This document shows, one piece after another, positions 1 through 10,670 of a stretch of DNA of 64,000 nt. Made by a program: the position numbers and the translations under genes. The notes below the pieces were generated by a model, which was given only the letters and a program-made list of their open reading frames with translations, did no database searches and was not told the DNA's origin. Within the stretch, counting starts at the first letter, position 1. Each line of letters begins with the position of its first letter. The stretch is from Vanilla planifolia (taxonomy: Eukaryota > Streptophyta > Magnoliopsida > Asparagales > Orchidaceae), in the NCBI GenBank assembly GCA_023846275.1, contig JAIUJO010000148.1, positions 812,001 to 876,000 on the forward strand. The letters are read 5' to 3'.

Positions 1-3000
1 GTAGAGCTGAGCTAGGTTAAGATTGGCTAGGCTCAAGTAGAGCAAAGTTGAGCATAGCAGAGCAGAGCAGAGTAGAGAGGAGCATAACGATGCAAAGTAG
101 CGTAGAGCAGAGCAAAGCTAGGTTAGGCAAGGCTAGGCTAGTGAAGAGTAGAAAAGAGTTAGGTAAGGATAGGTTAAGTTAGGCTAGGTTAGAGAAGAGT
201 AAAGTAGAGTATAGTAGAGTAGAGTAGAGTAGAGTAGAGTTGAGCAGAGAAGAGTAGAGTTACAATAGAGCTAGGTTAGGCTAGGTTAGAGTACATAGCA
301 TAGATGAGTAGAGCAGAGAAGAGTATATCAGAGCAGAGTAGATTAGAGTAGAGCAGAGTGAGGTTAGGCTAGCCTAGGCAATGCTAAGCTCGGTTAGGCC
401 AAGCTAGACATGGCTAGGATGGAGTAGAGTCGAGTTGTATAGAGTAAAGTAGAGCTTGATTAGGCTGGCTAGGCTATGTAAGAGTTGAGTAGAGTAGAGT
501 GGAGTAGAGTAGAGTAGAGTACAGTAAAGCGAGGTAAGGCTAGGTTAGGCATGGCTATGCCAAGCAAGGGTAGCCTAGGCTAGGCTACGTAAGAGTACAA
601 TAAACTAGAATAGGGTTGAGTTGAGTAAAGTAGAGTAGTATAAAGTAGAGCAGAGTATAATAGAGGAGAGGAGAGTAGAGGTGAGGAGAGCAGAGTAGAG
701 TAGGATAGAGCAAAGCAGAGTAATGTAGAGCAGAGTAGAGAATTATAGAGTAAAGTAGTGTTGATTATAGTAGGGTAGAGTAGAGTAGGGCTAGGTTAGG
801 TTAGGCTAGGCTAAATTAGAGTAGAGTAGAGTAGAGTTGAGAAGAGTAGGGTAGAGCAGAGTAGAGCTAGGTTAGGTTAAGCTCAGATAGGGCAGGCTAA
901 GGTAGGCTAAGCTTGAGTAGAGTATAGTAGAGCAATATTAGGCTAGGCTAGTGTATAATAGAGTTGAGTAGAGTAGAATAGAGTAGAGTAGAGTAAAGTA
1001 TAGTGGAGTAGAGTAGAGTAGAGTAGAGTAGAGTAGAGGAGAGTAGAGTGTAGTAGAGTAGAGGAGAGAAGAGAAGAGTAGAGAAGAGTAGACTAGTGTA
1101 GAGAAGAGAAGGATAGAGTAGAGTAGATTTGATTATAGTAGAGTAGAGTTGAGTTGAGTAGAGTAGAGTAGAGTAAATTTGATTATAGTAGAGTAGAGTA
1201 GATCTAGGTTATGTTTGGGTAGGCTAGAGTGTAGTAAAGTAAAGTAGAGTAGAGTAGAGCAAAATAGAGCATAGTAGAGCAGAGTATGATAGAGCAAAGC
1301 TGAGCTAAGTTAGGTTATTCTAGGTTAGAGTAGAGTAGAATAGAGTAGAGTAATGTAGAGTAGAGTAGAGTAGAGTGGACTTAGGATGGGTTAGGCTAGA
1401 TTAAGCAAGACAAAAGAATAGTAGAGTAGAGTAGAGCAGAGCAGTGTAGAGTAGAAAGGAGCAGAACAGAGCAGAGCGAAGCTGAGAAGAATGGAGTAGA
1501 GAAAAGCAGAGGAAAGAAGAGTAGAGTAGATCGTAGCAAAGTAGAGTAGAGCATAACTAGTCAAGCTAATCTAGGCTAAAGTAGGATATAGTAGAGTAGA
1601 GTTATTGTAGGGTTGGTTAGACTAGGTTAACTTTTAGTAGAGTAGAGTAGAGTAAAGTAAGGCTAGGCTAGGCCAGGGTAAGCTAGCATAGAGTAAGTAG
1701 TGGAGTTAGGTTAAGCTAGGCCAGGGTAGGCAAGGTTAGAGTAGAGTAGAGTAGAGTAGAGTAGTGTGGAGTACAATAGAATATGTCTAGGTTTTGTTAG
1801 GCTAAGCTATTTTTGGTTAAAGTAGAGTAGAGTAGAGTAGAGTACAACAAAAAAGAGCAAAGTATAACAGAATAGAGCAGAGTAGAGTAGAGTGGAGTAG
1901 AGAAGAGTAGAGTGAGCTAGGTTAAGTTAGGCTAAGCTAAGCTAGGCTTGACTGGAGTAGAGTGGAGTAGACTAAAGTAGAGCTATGTTAGGGTAGTCTA
2001 GGCTAAGCTAGGCTAGGTTAACATAGAGTATAGTAGAGTAAAGCAAAGTAGAGCTGAGCATAAAAGAGTAGAGCAGTGTAGAGCATAATAGAGTAGAGTA
2101 GAGAGAAGTGGAGCAAAGTAGAGCAGAGTAGGATGGAGTAGAGTAAGGCAGTACAGAGTAAAGTAGAGCAAAGTAGAGCAGAATAGAGCTAGGTTAGGCT
2201 AAGCTAAGCTAGGAAAGAGTAGAGTAGAGTAGAGTAGAGCTATGTTAGAATAGGCTAGGCTTTACTAACTTAGAGTAGAGTAGAGTAGAGTAAAGTAGAG
2301 TAAAGTAGAGTAAGGTTAGGCTAGGATAGGCTTAGCTAGATGAGGCTAGAATAGAGTAGAGAAGATTTGAGTAGAGTAGAGTTAGTTTAGGTTAGGTGAG
2401 CCTGGAGTACAACAAAGCAGAGTAGAGTAGAATAGAGTATAACAAAACAAAGAAGAGCAGAGCAGAACAGAGAAGATTATAGCATAGCATAGTACAGTCG
2501 AGCTCTTTAGGCTAGGTTAGGTAAGGCTAGAGTAGAGTAGCATAGAGTAGAGTAGTGTAGAGCTAGGTTTGGCTAGGTTTGGCTTGGCTAAGCTAGAGTG
2601 GTGTAAAGTAGAATATAGCAGATTAGAGTAGAGTAGAGTAGAGTAAATTCGAGTGGAGCTAGGTTAAGCTTGGCATGGTTAAGCTAGGCTAGGCTAGAGA
2701 AGGCTAGGCTATGCTAGAGTAGAGTATAATAAAGTAGAGTACAGTAGAGTAGAGTAGAGCTAGGTGAAGTTAGGCTAAGCTAAACTAGGCTAGATTATTG
2801 TAGAGTTTAGTAGAGTAGAGTAGAGTTGAGTAAAGCAAAGCATAGTAGAGTAGAGTTGAGCAGAGTAATGCAGAGAAAAGCAGAGTAGATTAGAGCAGAG
2901 CAGAATAGAATAGAGTAGAGTAGAGTAGAGAGAGAATAGTAAAGCAGAGCAGAGTAGAGTATAGTAGAGTATAGCAAAGTAGAGCAGGGCTATGTTAAGA

Positions 3001-6000
3001 AAAGCAAGGTTAGGCTAGGTTAGGGTGGAATGGAGTAGAGTACAGTAGAGTAGAGTAAAGTAGAGTGGAGTAGAGAAGAGTAGAGTAAAATATAGTAGAG
3101 TAGAATTGATAAGACTAGAGTAGAGTAGAGTAGAGCGAGGTCAGGCTAGGCTAGGTTAGGCTAGGGTTGGCTATGCTAGGCAAGTGTAGAGTAGAGTAGA
3201 GTAGGGTAGGCTAGAGTATGGTATAATATAGTGAAGCTAGGGAAGGATTGGCTAGGCTAGAGTACAATAGAATTGAGTGGAGTATAGTTGAGCAGAGTAG
3301 AGTTGATAAGAGTTGAGTCGAGCAGAGTAGAGCATAATAGAGAAGAGTAGAGCAGAGCTACATTAAGCTAGGCTAGAGTAGAGTAAAGTAAAGTAGAGTA
3401 GAGTAAAGTAGAGCAAAGTTAAGCTTGGATAAGCTAGGTTATATTAGGGTAGAGTAGATTAGAATATAGTAGATTAGAGTAGAGTGGAGTAGAGTAAAGT
3501 AGATAAGAGTAGGTTAGGCTAGGTTAGGCTGGGTAAGGCGAGAGTAGGCTCAGCTAGGCAAGGCTAGTCTAAAGTAGAGTTAAGTAGCATAGAGATGAGT
3601 AGGGTAGAGTAAACCTAGGTTAAGCTAAGCTAGGCTAGGATAGGCAAGAGTATAATAGAGTTGATTGGAGTAGAGTGGAGCTAGGCTATGTTAGGCTAGG
3701 CTAGAGTATAATAGAGCAGATTGGAGTACTATAGAGGAGAGTAGAGTAGAGTAGAGTAGAACAGAGCAGAGCAGAGCTAGGATAGGATAGGCTAGGCTAG
3801 GCATAGCAAGGCTAAGCTAAGCTAGAGTAGAGTAGCATAGGATAGAGTAAAGTATTGTATTGCTAGGGTATACTAGGCTAGGCAAGGCTAAGTCTGAGTA
3901 GAATAGAGTAGAGTAGAGTGGAGTAAAGTGGAGTAGAGTTAGGTTTGGCTAGGATAGGCTAGGATATGCTAGGCTAGGCTAGAGTTGAGTAGAGTAGAGT
4001 ATAGTGAAATAGGGAATGTTAGGCTCGAATCAACTGAGTTAGTCTAAACTAGGATAGAATATAGCAGAGTAGAGTTGAGTTAAGTAGAGTGGAGTGGAGT
4101 GGAGTAGAGTTGAGTGGAGCATAGTAAAGTAAAATAGAGTATAGTAGAGTAGAGTAGAGTGGAGCTAGGTTATGCTAGGCTAGGCTACAGTATAGTAGAA
4201 CAGAGAGGAGTAGAGTAGAGCAGAGTAGAGCAGAGTAGAGTAGAGCAGAGTAGAGTAGAGCATAGTAGAGTAGAGGAGAGCTAGGTTACGCTAGGCTAGA
4301 GTAGAGTTGAGCTAGGTTCGATGAGGCTAGGCTAGGCTAAGTTAGAGTGGAGTTGAGTAGAGTATATTAGAGTAGAGTAGAATAGAGTAAAGTATAGTAG
4401 AGCTAGGTTAAGTAAGGCTAGGCTTGGGTAGGCAAGGCTAAGCTAGGTTAGATTAGAGTAGAGTGGATTAGAGTAGAGTAGAGCAATGTTAAGCTAGGTT
4501 AAACTAGGCTATGCTAAACTATGCTTTAGTAGAGTAGAGTAGCATAGAGTAGAGTAGAGTATAACAGTGTAGAGAAGAGTAGATAAACTAATGCAAAGTA
4601 GAGTAGAACAAAGTGGATAAGAATAAAGCATATCAAAGCAGAGTAATGTAGAGAAAAGAAGGGTGAAGTATAGTAGAGCAGAGCATAGTAGAGTTAGGTT
4701 AGGCTAAGCTAGTCTATAGTAGAGTAGAGTAAAGGTAAGTTGGGCTAGGCTAGTCTAGGCTATGATTGAGTAGAGTAGAGTAGAGTAGAGAAGAGTAGAG
4801 TAGAGTAGAGTGGAGTAGAGAAGAGCAGAGTGAGCTAGGTTAGGCTAGGCTAGGCTAAAGTAAAGTAGAGTAGAAAAGAGTAGAGTGAGGTTAGGCATGG
4901 CAAGGCTAGGCTAGGTTAAAGTGTAGTAGAGTAGATTAGAGCAATAAAGAGCAGTGTAGAGCTGAGCAGAGTTGAGTAGAGCGTAGCAGAGTAGAGTAGA
5001 GTAGAGCAGAAAAGAGTCGAGCATAGAAGAGCATAGCAGAGCAGAGTTGAGCTGAGCTAAGCAGAGCATAGCAGAGTGGATAAGAGTAGAGTAGAGCTAG
5101 GTTAGGCTAGGCAAGGCTAGGTTAGAGTAGAGAAGATCAGAGCATAGTAGAGTAGAACAGAGAAGAGTAGAAAAGAGTAGAGCATAACATAGTAGAGTGG
5201 AGTAGAGCAGAGCAGAATAGAGTAAAGCAAAGTAAAACATGACACAAAAGAGTAGAGCTGAGTAAGTAGAGCAGACTAGAGTTAGGTTACGCTAGTCCAG
5301 GCTAGGCTAAGCTAGGCTAGACTAGAGTAGAGTGTAGTAGAGTATTATAGAGTAAAGTGCATTAGAGATGAGTATAATAAAGTATAGTAGAGTAGAGAAG
5401 AGCAGAGTTCAGTATAATAGAGTAGAGTAGAGAATGTTATAATATAATAGAGTTATGTAGAGCTAGGTTAGGCTAGCCTAAGCAAGGGTAGGCTATGTTA
5501 GGCTAGGCTAGAGTAGAGTAGACTAGAGTAGAGTAGAATAAAGAAAAGTAGAGCAGAGCATAAAAAAGCACTATAAAGAAGAGCAGAGCAGAGTATAGTA
5601 GAGCAAAGTAGAGTAGAGTAAAATAGAGTAGAGCCAAGTAGATCAAAGTAAAGTAGAGCAAAGCTAGGTTAGGATGAGCTATGCTAGGCTAGGTTAGGCT
5701 AGGCTAGCTTAGAGTAGAGTAGAGTTGAGTAAAGTAGAGTAGAGTAGAGTAGAGTAGAATAGAGTAGAGTAGAGTAGAATATAATGTAGTAGAGTAGCAA
5801 AGAGTAGAGTATAGTAGCGTTAGGTTAGGCCAAGCAAAGCTTTGCTTGGCTAAGCAAAGTTTGGCTATGTTAGAGAAGAGTAAAGTAGAGCATAGTACAG
5901 TAAAGTTGAGCTAGTTTAGGCTAGGCTTGGCTAGAGTACAATAGAGCAAAGTAAAGTAGAGTAGAGCAAAGTAGAGTAGAGCAGAGTGGAGTACAGTAGA

Positions 6001-7544
6001 GTAAAAGTGCTAGGTTAAGCTATGCTAGGCAAGACTAAAGTAGAGTCGAGCAGAGTAGAATAGAGCTACGTTTGTCTAGGCTAGGCTATGCTAAGTTATA
6101 ATAGAGTAGAGTAGAGTAGAGTATAGCTAGGTTTGGCTAGGCTAGGCTAGGCTCGAGTATAGTAGATTAGAGTAGAGTAGTGTAAAGGACACTAGAGCAT
6201 AGCTATGTTAAGCTAGGCTAACTATGCCAAACTAGGCTAGAGTAGAGTAGAGTCGAGTAGAGTAGAGTAGAGTAGAGTAGAGTAGAGCAAAGTAGAGTAG
6301 AGTAGAGTAAAGAAGTGTAGAGTAGAGTAGAGCAGAGTAGAGTAGAGCAAAGCAAAGTAAAGCAGAGCAATTCAGAGAAGAGCAAAGTAGAGAAGAGCTA
6401 GGTTACACTAGGCTAGCTAGGTTATGCTAGAGTAGAGTAGAGTACAATAGAGTAGAGTAAAGTAGAGGAAGGTTGGGCTAGGCTAGGATAGCCTAGGTTT
6501 TAATTGAGTATATCAGATTAGAGTGGCGTAGAGTAAACAAGAGTAGAGTAGAGGAGGGTAGAGTAGAGCAAGGTTAGGATAGGCTAGGGTGGGCTAGGTA
6601 AGGCTAGGCTAGGCAAAAGTACAATAGTCTAGAGTAGAGTAGATTAGAGAATAGTAGAGTAGAGTAGAGTAGAGTGAAGTAGTGCTAAGTTAGGCATGAC
6701 GAGGCTAGGCTAGGCTAGAGTAAAGTAGAGAAGAGTAGAGTAGAATAGTATAGAGCAGAGAAGAGTAGAATAGAGCAGAGCAAAGTAAAGCAAAGCAGAG
6801 CATAATAGAGTAGTAGAGTTGACTAGATAAGAGTAGTGTAGACAAAGTAGAGCAAAGTAGATTAGAATAGAGCAAAACTTGGTTAGGCTTGACAAGGCAT
6901 GGTTAGATCAGAGTAGAGCAGACCTAGGTTAGGCTATGTTAAGCTAAGCTAAGTAAGGCTAGACTATAGTCGAGTAGAGCTAGGTTAGGTTATAGTAGAG
7001 TTGATTAAAGTAGAGTAGAATATAGTATTGTACAATAGTGTAGAGTTAGGTTAGCTAGGCTTTGCAAGGCTAAGTTAGGCTAGGATAATATAGGCTAGGC
7101 TAGGCTAGAGTAAAGTAGAGTAGAGCTGAGTAAAGTAAAGTAGAGTAAAGTAGGAGTAAAGTAGAGTAGAGTAAAGCTAAAATAGGCTAGGCTAGGTTGG
7201 AGCAAAATTCAGTAAAGTAGAGTAGAGTAGAATAGGGCAAAGCAGAGCAGAGCAAAGTGGAGTTGAGCAGGGTAGAGTACAGTAGAGCAAAGAAGATAAA
7301 CATTAAGTGGAGTAGAGAAAAGTAGAGCAGAGTAGAGAAGAGCATAGCAGTATATAACAGAGCAAAGTAGAGTAGAATAGAGCATAAGTGAGGCTAGGCC
7401 AGGCTAGGCTTGGCAACGGTAGAGTAGAGTAGAGTATGTTAAAGTGGAGTATAGCAAGGCGAGGCTAAGTTAGGAAAGGTTAGGCTAGGTTAGGTTTATG
7501 CTGGGCTAGGTTATGCTAGAGTTGTGTAGAGTAGAGTAGAGTAG

Positions 7545-7960
7545 CATAGAGTTAAGTTAAGCTTAGCTAGGCTAGAGTAGAATAAAATTGAGTAAAGTAG
7601 TGTACAGTATAGTGGAGTAGAGTAGAGTAAGGCTAAGCTAGGTTAGGCGAGGTTAGCTTAGGATAGGTTTAGCTAGCCTAGGCTTAGATATGCTATGCTA
7701 GACTAGGCTAGGTTAGGTTAGGCTAGGCTAGGCTAAGCTGCAGTCAAGTAAAGTAGAGTTGAGCAAAGTAGAGTTGAGTAGTATAGAGTAGAGTATAAAA
7801 AAGCTTGGTAATTCTAGGTTAACTTAGGCTATGCTAGCTTAGGTTAGGCTATGCAAGCCTAGGATAGGATAGGCTAAAGTTAGAGTAACGTTGAGTTGTA
7901 TAAAGCTAAGTTATGCTTAGCTTGGCTAGAATAGAAAAAATAGAGTAGAGTAAGGCTAGG
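7545..7960 (+). repeat. Higher-order satellite unit, copy 1
   Basis: A complex unit that can be recognised above the 5-bp background. It starts with GTTAAGTTAAGCTTAGC followed by AATAAAATTG. An A block and a long uninterrupted B block (about 7641-7740) follow, then another A block and a second B block. It closes with GTTGTATAAAGCTAAG, TTATGCTTAGC and a second A/T-rich stretch. The start anchors lie near 7550 and 7903, about 353 bp apart. The same order of parts at nearly the same spacing recurs near 8975 and 13760. The copies are diverged, with many substitutions and small indels, so they were aligned by eye on anchors and not by a full alignment. Confidence 0.7.
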
Positions 7961-8974
7961 CTAGCTAGAGTAGAGTAGAGTAGAGTAGGGTAGAGTAGAG
8001 TATAGTATGGCTGGGCTAAGTTTGGCTATGTTAGACTAAAGTAGAGTAGAGTAGAGTAGAGTAGAGTAGAGAAGCATAAAGCTAAGAAAGGCTTAGTTAG
8101 GCTAGATTTGTATAAAATAGATTAGAGTAAAGTAGAGTAGAGTAAGGTTAAGCTAGGATAAGTGAGGTTAAGTTAAGCTAGGCTACAGTAGAGTAGAGTA
8201 GTGTTGGGTAGAGTAGAGTATAATAAGGCTGGGCTAGGTTAGGCTAGGCTAGGCTAAATTAAGCTAGAGTGGAGTAGAGTAGAGTAGAGGTGTATAGAGC
8301 TAGGTTAGGCTTAGCTATGCTATAATAAAAATAAAATAGAGTAAAGTACAGTTGAGTAAAGTAGAGTAGAGCAAAGTATAACAGAGTAGAGAATAGTAGA
8401 TCTTAATAGAGCAAAGTAGAGCAAAATAAAGTAATGTAGAATAAAGCACAATAGTACAAAGTAGAGCAGAGTAGAGTAGAGGAGAGCAGAGCAGAGCAGA
8501 TCAGAGTAGAGCAAAGTAGAGCAGAGAAAAATAGAATAGAGTAGAGTAAAGTTGAGTAGAGCCGAGTTGAGGTTAGGCTAGGGTAGGCTTGGCTAGGCTA
8601 GGAATGGCTAAGAAAGTCTAGAGTAGAATAAAGTAGAGTAAGGTAGAGGAAAGTATAATATGGCTAGGCTTGGTTAAGCTAGCTTGGGCTTGTCTAGGCT
8701 AGGTTAGGTTAGGATTGGCTAGGCTAGGCTAGGTTAGGTTGTAGTAGAATAGAGTAGAGTAGAGCAGCATAGGCCTAAGCTAGGCTTAGCTTTTCTAGAT
8801 TAGAATAAAATATAGTAGAGTAGAGCAGAGTAGAGTAGAGTAGAGCCTAGGTGGGGTTAGGTTAGACAAGAGTGGAGTAGAGTAGTGTTAGGTAAAGTAT
8901 TGTATAGTATGGCTAGGTTAGGCTAGGCTAGCCTATGCTAGGTTTGGTTAGAGTTGGGTAGAGAAGAGTAGAGT

Positions 8975-9430
8975 ACTGTAGAGCTAGGTTAGACTTAGTT
9001 AGGCTAGAGTATAAAATAGAGTAAGGTAGAGTATAGTAGAGTAGAGTAGAGTAAGGCTAAGCTAGGTTAGGTGAGGTTTGGTTAAGATAGGTTAGGCGAG
9101 GTTAGGTTAGGCTAAGCTAGGCTAGGCTAGATTAGGCTAAGCTATGCTAGGCTAGGCTATACTAAGCAAAGTTAGAGTAGAGAAGAGTAGAGTAAAGTAG
9201 AGTATAGTAGATTAGAGTAGACTATAGTATAGTAAGGCTACGTAAAGCTAGGCTAGGTTACGTTAGGCTAGGCTTGCCTAGGCCAGGTAAGGCTAGAGTA
9301 GAGTAGGGTAGAGTGGAGTAGGGTAGAGTGGAGTAGGGTAGAGTAGAGTTGTATAAAGCTAGGTTAGGCTTAGGTAAGCTAGAGTAGAATAAAAAATAAT
9401 TAAGTAGAGTAGAGTAGAGTAAGGCTAGGC
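8975..9430 (+). repeat. Higher-order satellite unit, copy 2
   Basis: Second copy of the ~450-bp complex unit. It opens with GAGCTAGGTTAGACTTAG and ATAAAATAGAG, and has a long B block at about 9051-9170. It then has the GTATAGTAAGGCTACG segment and closes with GTTGTATAAAGCTAGG and AATAAAAAATAATT. Anchor spacing is about 371 bp (8981 to 9352), against 353 and 356 bp in the other two copies. Confidence 0.7.
9301..9345 (+). repeat. Three tandem copies of a 15-bp word
   Basis: GAGTAGGGTAGAGTG occurs at 9301 and 9316, and at 9331 with one change in the last base. Fifteen bp is three pentamers, so this is a local amplification of a multimer and not of the basic word. The near-perfect identity suggests it is recent compared with the diverged surroundings. 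Confidence 0.9.
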
Positions 9431-9460
9431 TAGGTTAGGCAAGGTTAGGTTATACTAGGA

Positions 9461-9490
9461 TAGGTTAAGCTAGGTTAAGCTAGGTTAAGC
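9461..9490 (+). repeat. Three exact tandem copies of a 10-bp B-block word
   Basis: TAGGTTAAGC is repeated exactly at 9461, 9471 and 9481. This is a dimer of the pentamer amplified within a B block. The matching region of the paired duplication (near 14228) does not have the triplicate, so the amplification came after the two long copies separated, or was lost in the other. Confidence 0.85.
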
Positions 9491-10581
9491 TAGGCTAGGT
9501 TTGAGTTGGGTAGGGTTGAGTAGAGTAGAGTAGGGTAGGGTAGGATCTAGTAGAGTGGAGTAGAGTATAATAGAGTAGAGTAGAGAAGAGTGTTATAGAT
9601 TAGTGTAAAGTAGAGTAGAGTAGAGTATAGTAAGGCTGGGCTAGGCTAAGTTAGGCTTGGTTTGGCTAGGCTACATTAGGTTAGGCTAGAGTAGAATTAA
9701 ATAGAGCAAAGTATAGCAAAGTAGAGCAGAGTAAAGTAAAGGTAGGCTAGATTAGTTGAGGTTAGGCAGGGCTTGGCTAGGCTAGGTTGGAGTAGAGTAT
9801 AATAGAGTAGAGTAGCATAGGGCTAAGTTAGGCTGAGCTTGGGTAGAGCAGAATAAAATAAAGTAGAGTAAGAGACGACTAGGCTCGGTGAGGTTATATT
9901 AGGTTTGGCTAAACAAGGCAAGGCTAGGCTCGGTTCAAGTAGGGTATGGTAAAGTAGAGTAGAGTATAGAAGAGCAAAGAAAAGTTCAGCAAAGTAGAGC
10001 AGAGTAGGCCAGAGTTGAGTACAACAGAGCAGAGTAGAGCTAGGTTTGGCTAGGCTTGGCCAGGCAAGGTGAGGCTAGGCTAGAGTAGAGTAGAGTAGAG
10101 TAGAGCTAGGCTAGGCTAGGTTAGGTTAGAGTAGAGTAGAGTGGAGTAGAGTAGAGTAGAGCTTGGCTAGGCAAGGCTAGGCTAGGCTAAGCTAGGTTAG
10201 GTTAGGTTAGATTAGAGTAAAGTAGAATAGAGTAGAGAAGAGTAGCATAGAGTAGAGTAGAGCAGAGTAGAGTATGGTAGAGTAGAGTAGAGTAGAGTTG
10301 AGTAGAGTAGAGTAGAGTAGAGCTAGGTTTGGTTAGGCTAGGCTAAGGTAGGCTAAGTGAGGTTGGCTAGGCTAAAGAAGAGTAGAGAAGATTAGATTAC
10401 AGAAGAATAGAGTAGATTAGAGTATAGTAGAACAAGGTTAGGTTTGGCTAGGCTATAATACAGTGGAGCAAAGTATAGTAGAGTAGAGTAGAGCAGAGTA
10501 GAGTATAGCTTAGTAGAGTAAAGTAGAGTAGAGTAGAGCAGAGTAGTGCTAGGTTAGGCTAGGCTTGAGTATAGTAGAGGA

Positions 10582-10670
10582 GAGCTACACTCGACGAGGC
10601 TAGGATAGGCTAAGTATAATAGAGTAGAGTAGAGTAGAGCTACGTTCGACGAGGCTAGGCTAGGCTAAGT
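10582..10670 (+). repeat. 54-bp tandem duplication with a TCGACGAGG core
   Basis: GAGCTACACTCGACGAGGC (from 10582) and GAGCTACGTTCGACGAGGC (from 10636) are followed by matching B-block sequence and CTAAGT, at an offset of 54 bp. The TCGACGAGG core is unusual for the array because it holds two CpGs, which makes the duplication easy to see. Confidence 0.8.

Larger units (their letters stand above)
8556..10150 (+). repeat. Long satellite duplication, copy A (pairs with 13338-15250)
   Basis: This segment matches 13338-15250 in the order and spacing of distinctive words: CCTAGGTG at 8846 and 13621, AAGGCTAGGC at 9421 and 14188, GCATAGGG at 9815 and 14911, GAATAAAATA at 9851 and 14947, and GGTATGG at 9943 and 15042. 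The offset is about 4.77 kb up to ~9.45 kb and about 5.10 kb after it. Copy B therefore carries roughly 330 extra bases, or copy A has lost them. The segment is rich in B blocks and in A/T-rich AATAAAATA variants that are otherwise rare in the array. The borders are approximate because both ends fade into ordinary pentamer sequence. Confidence 0.7.
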
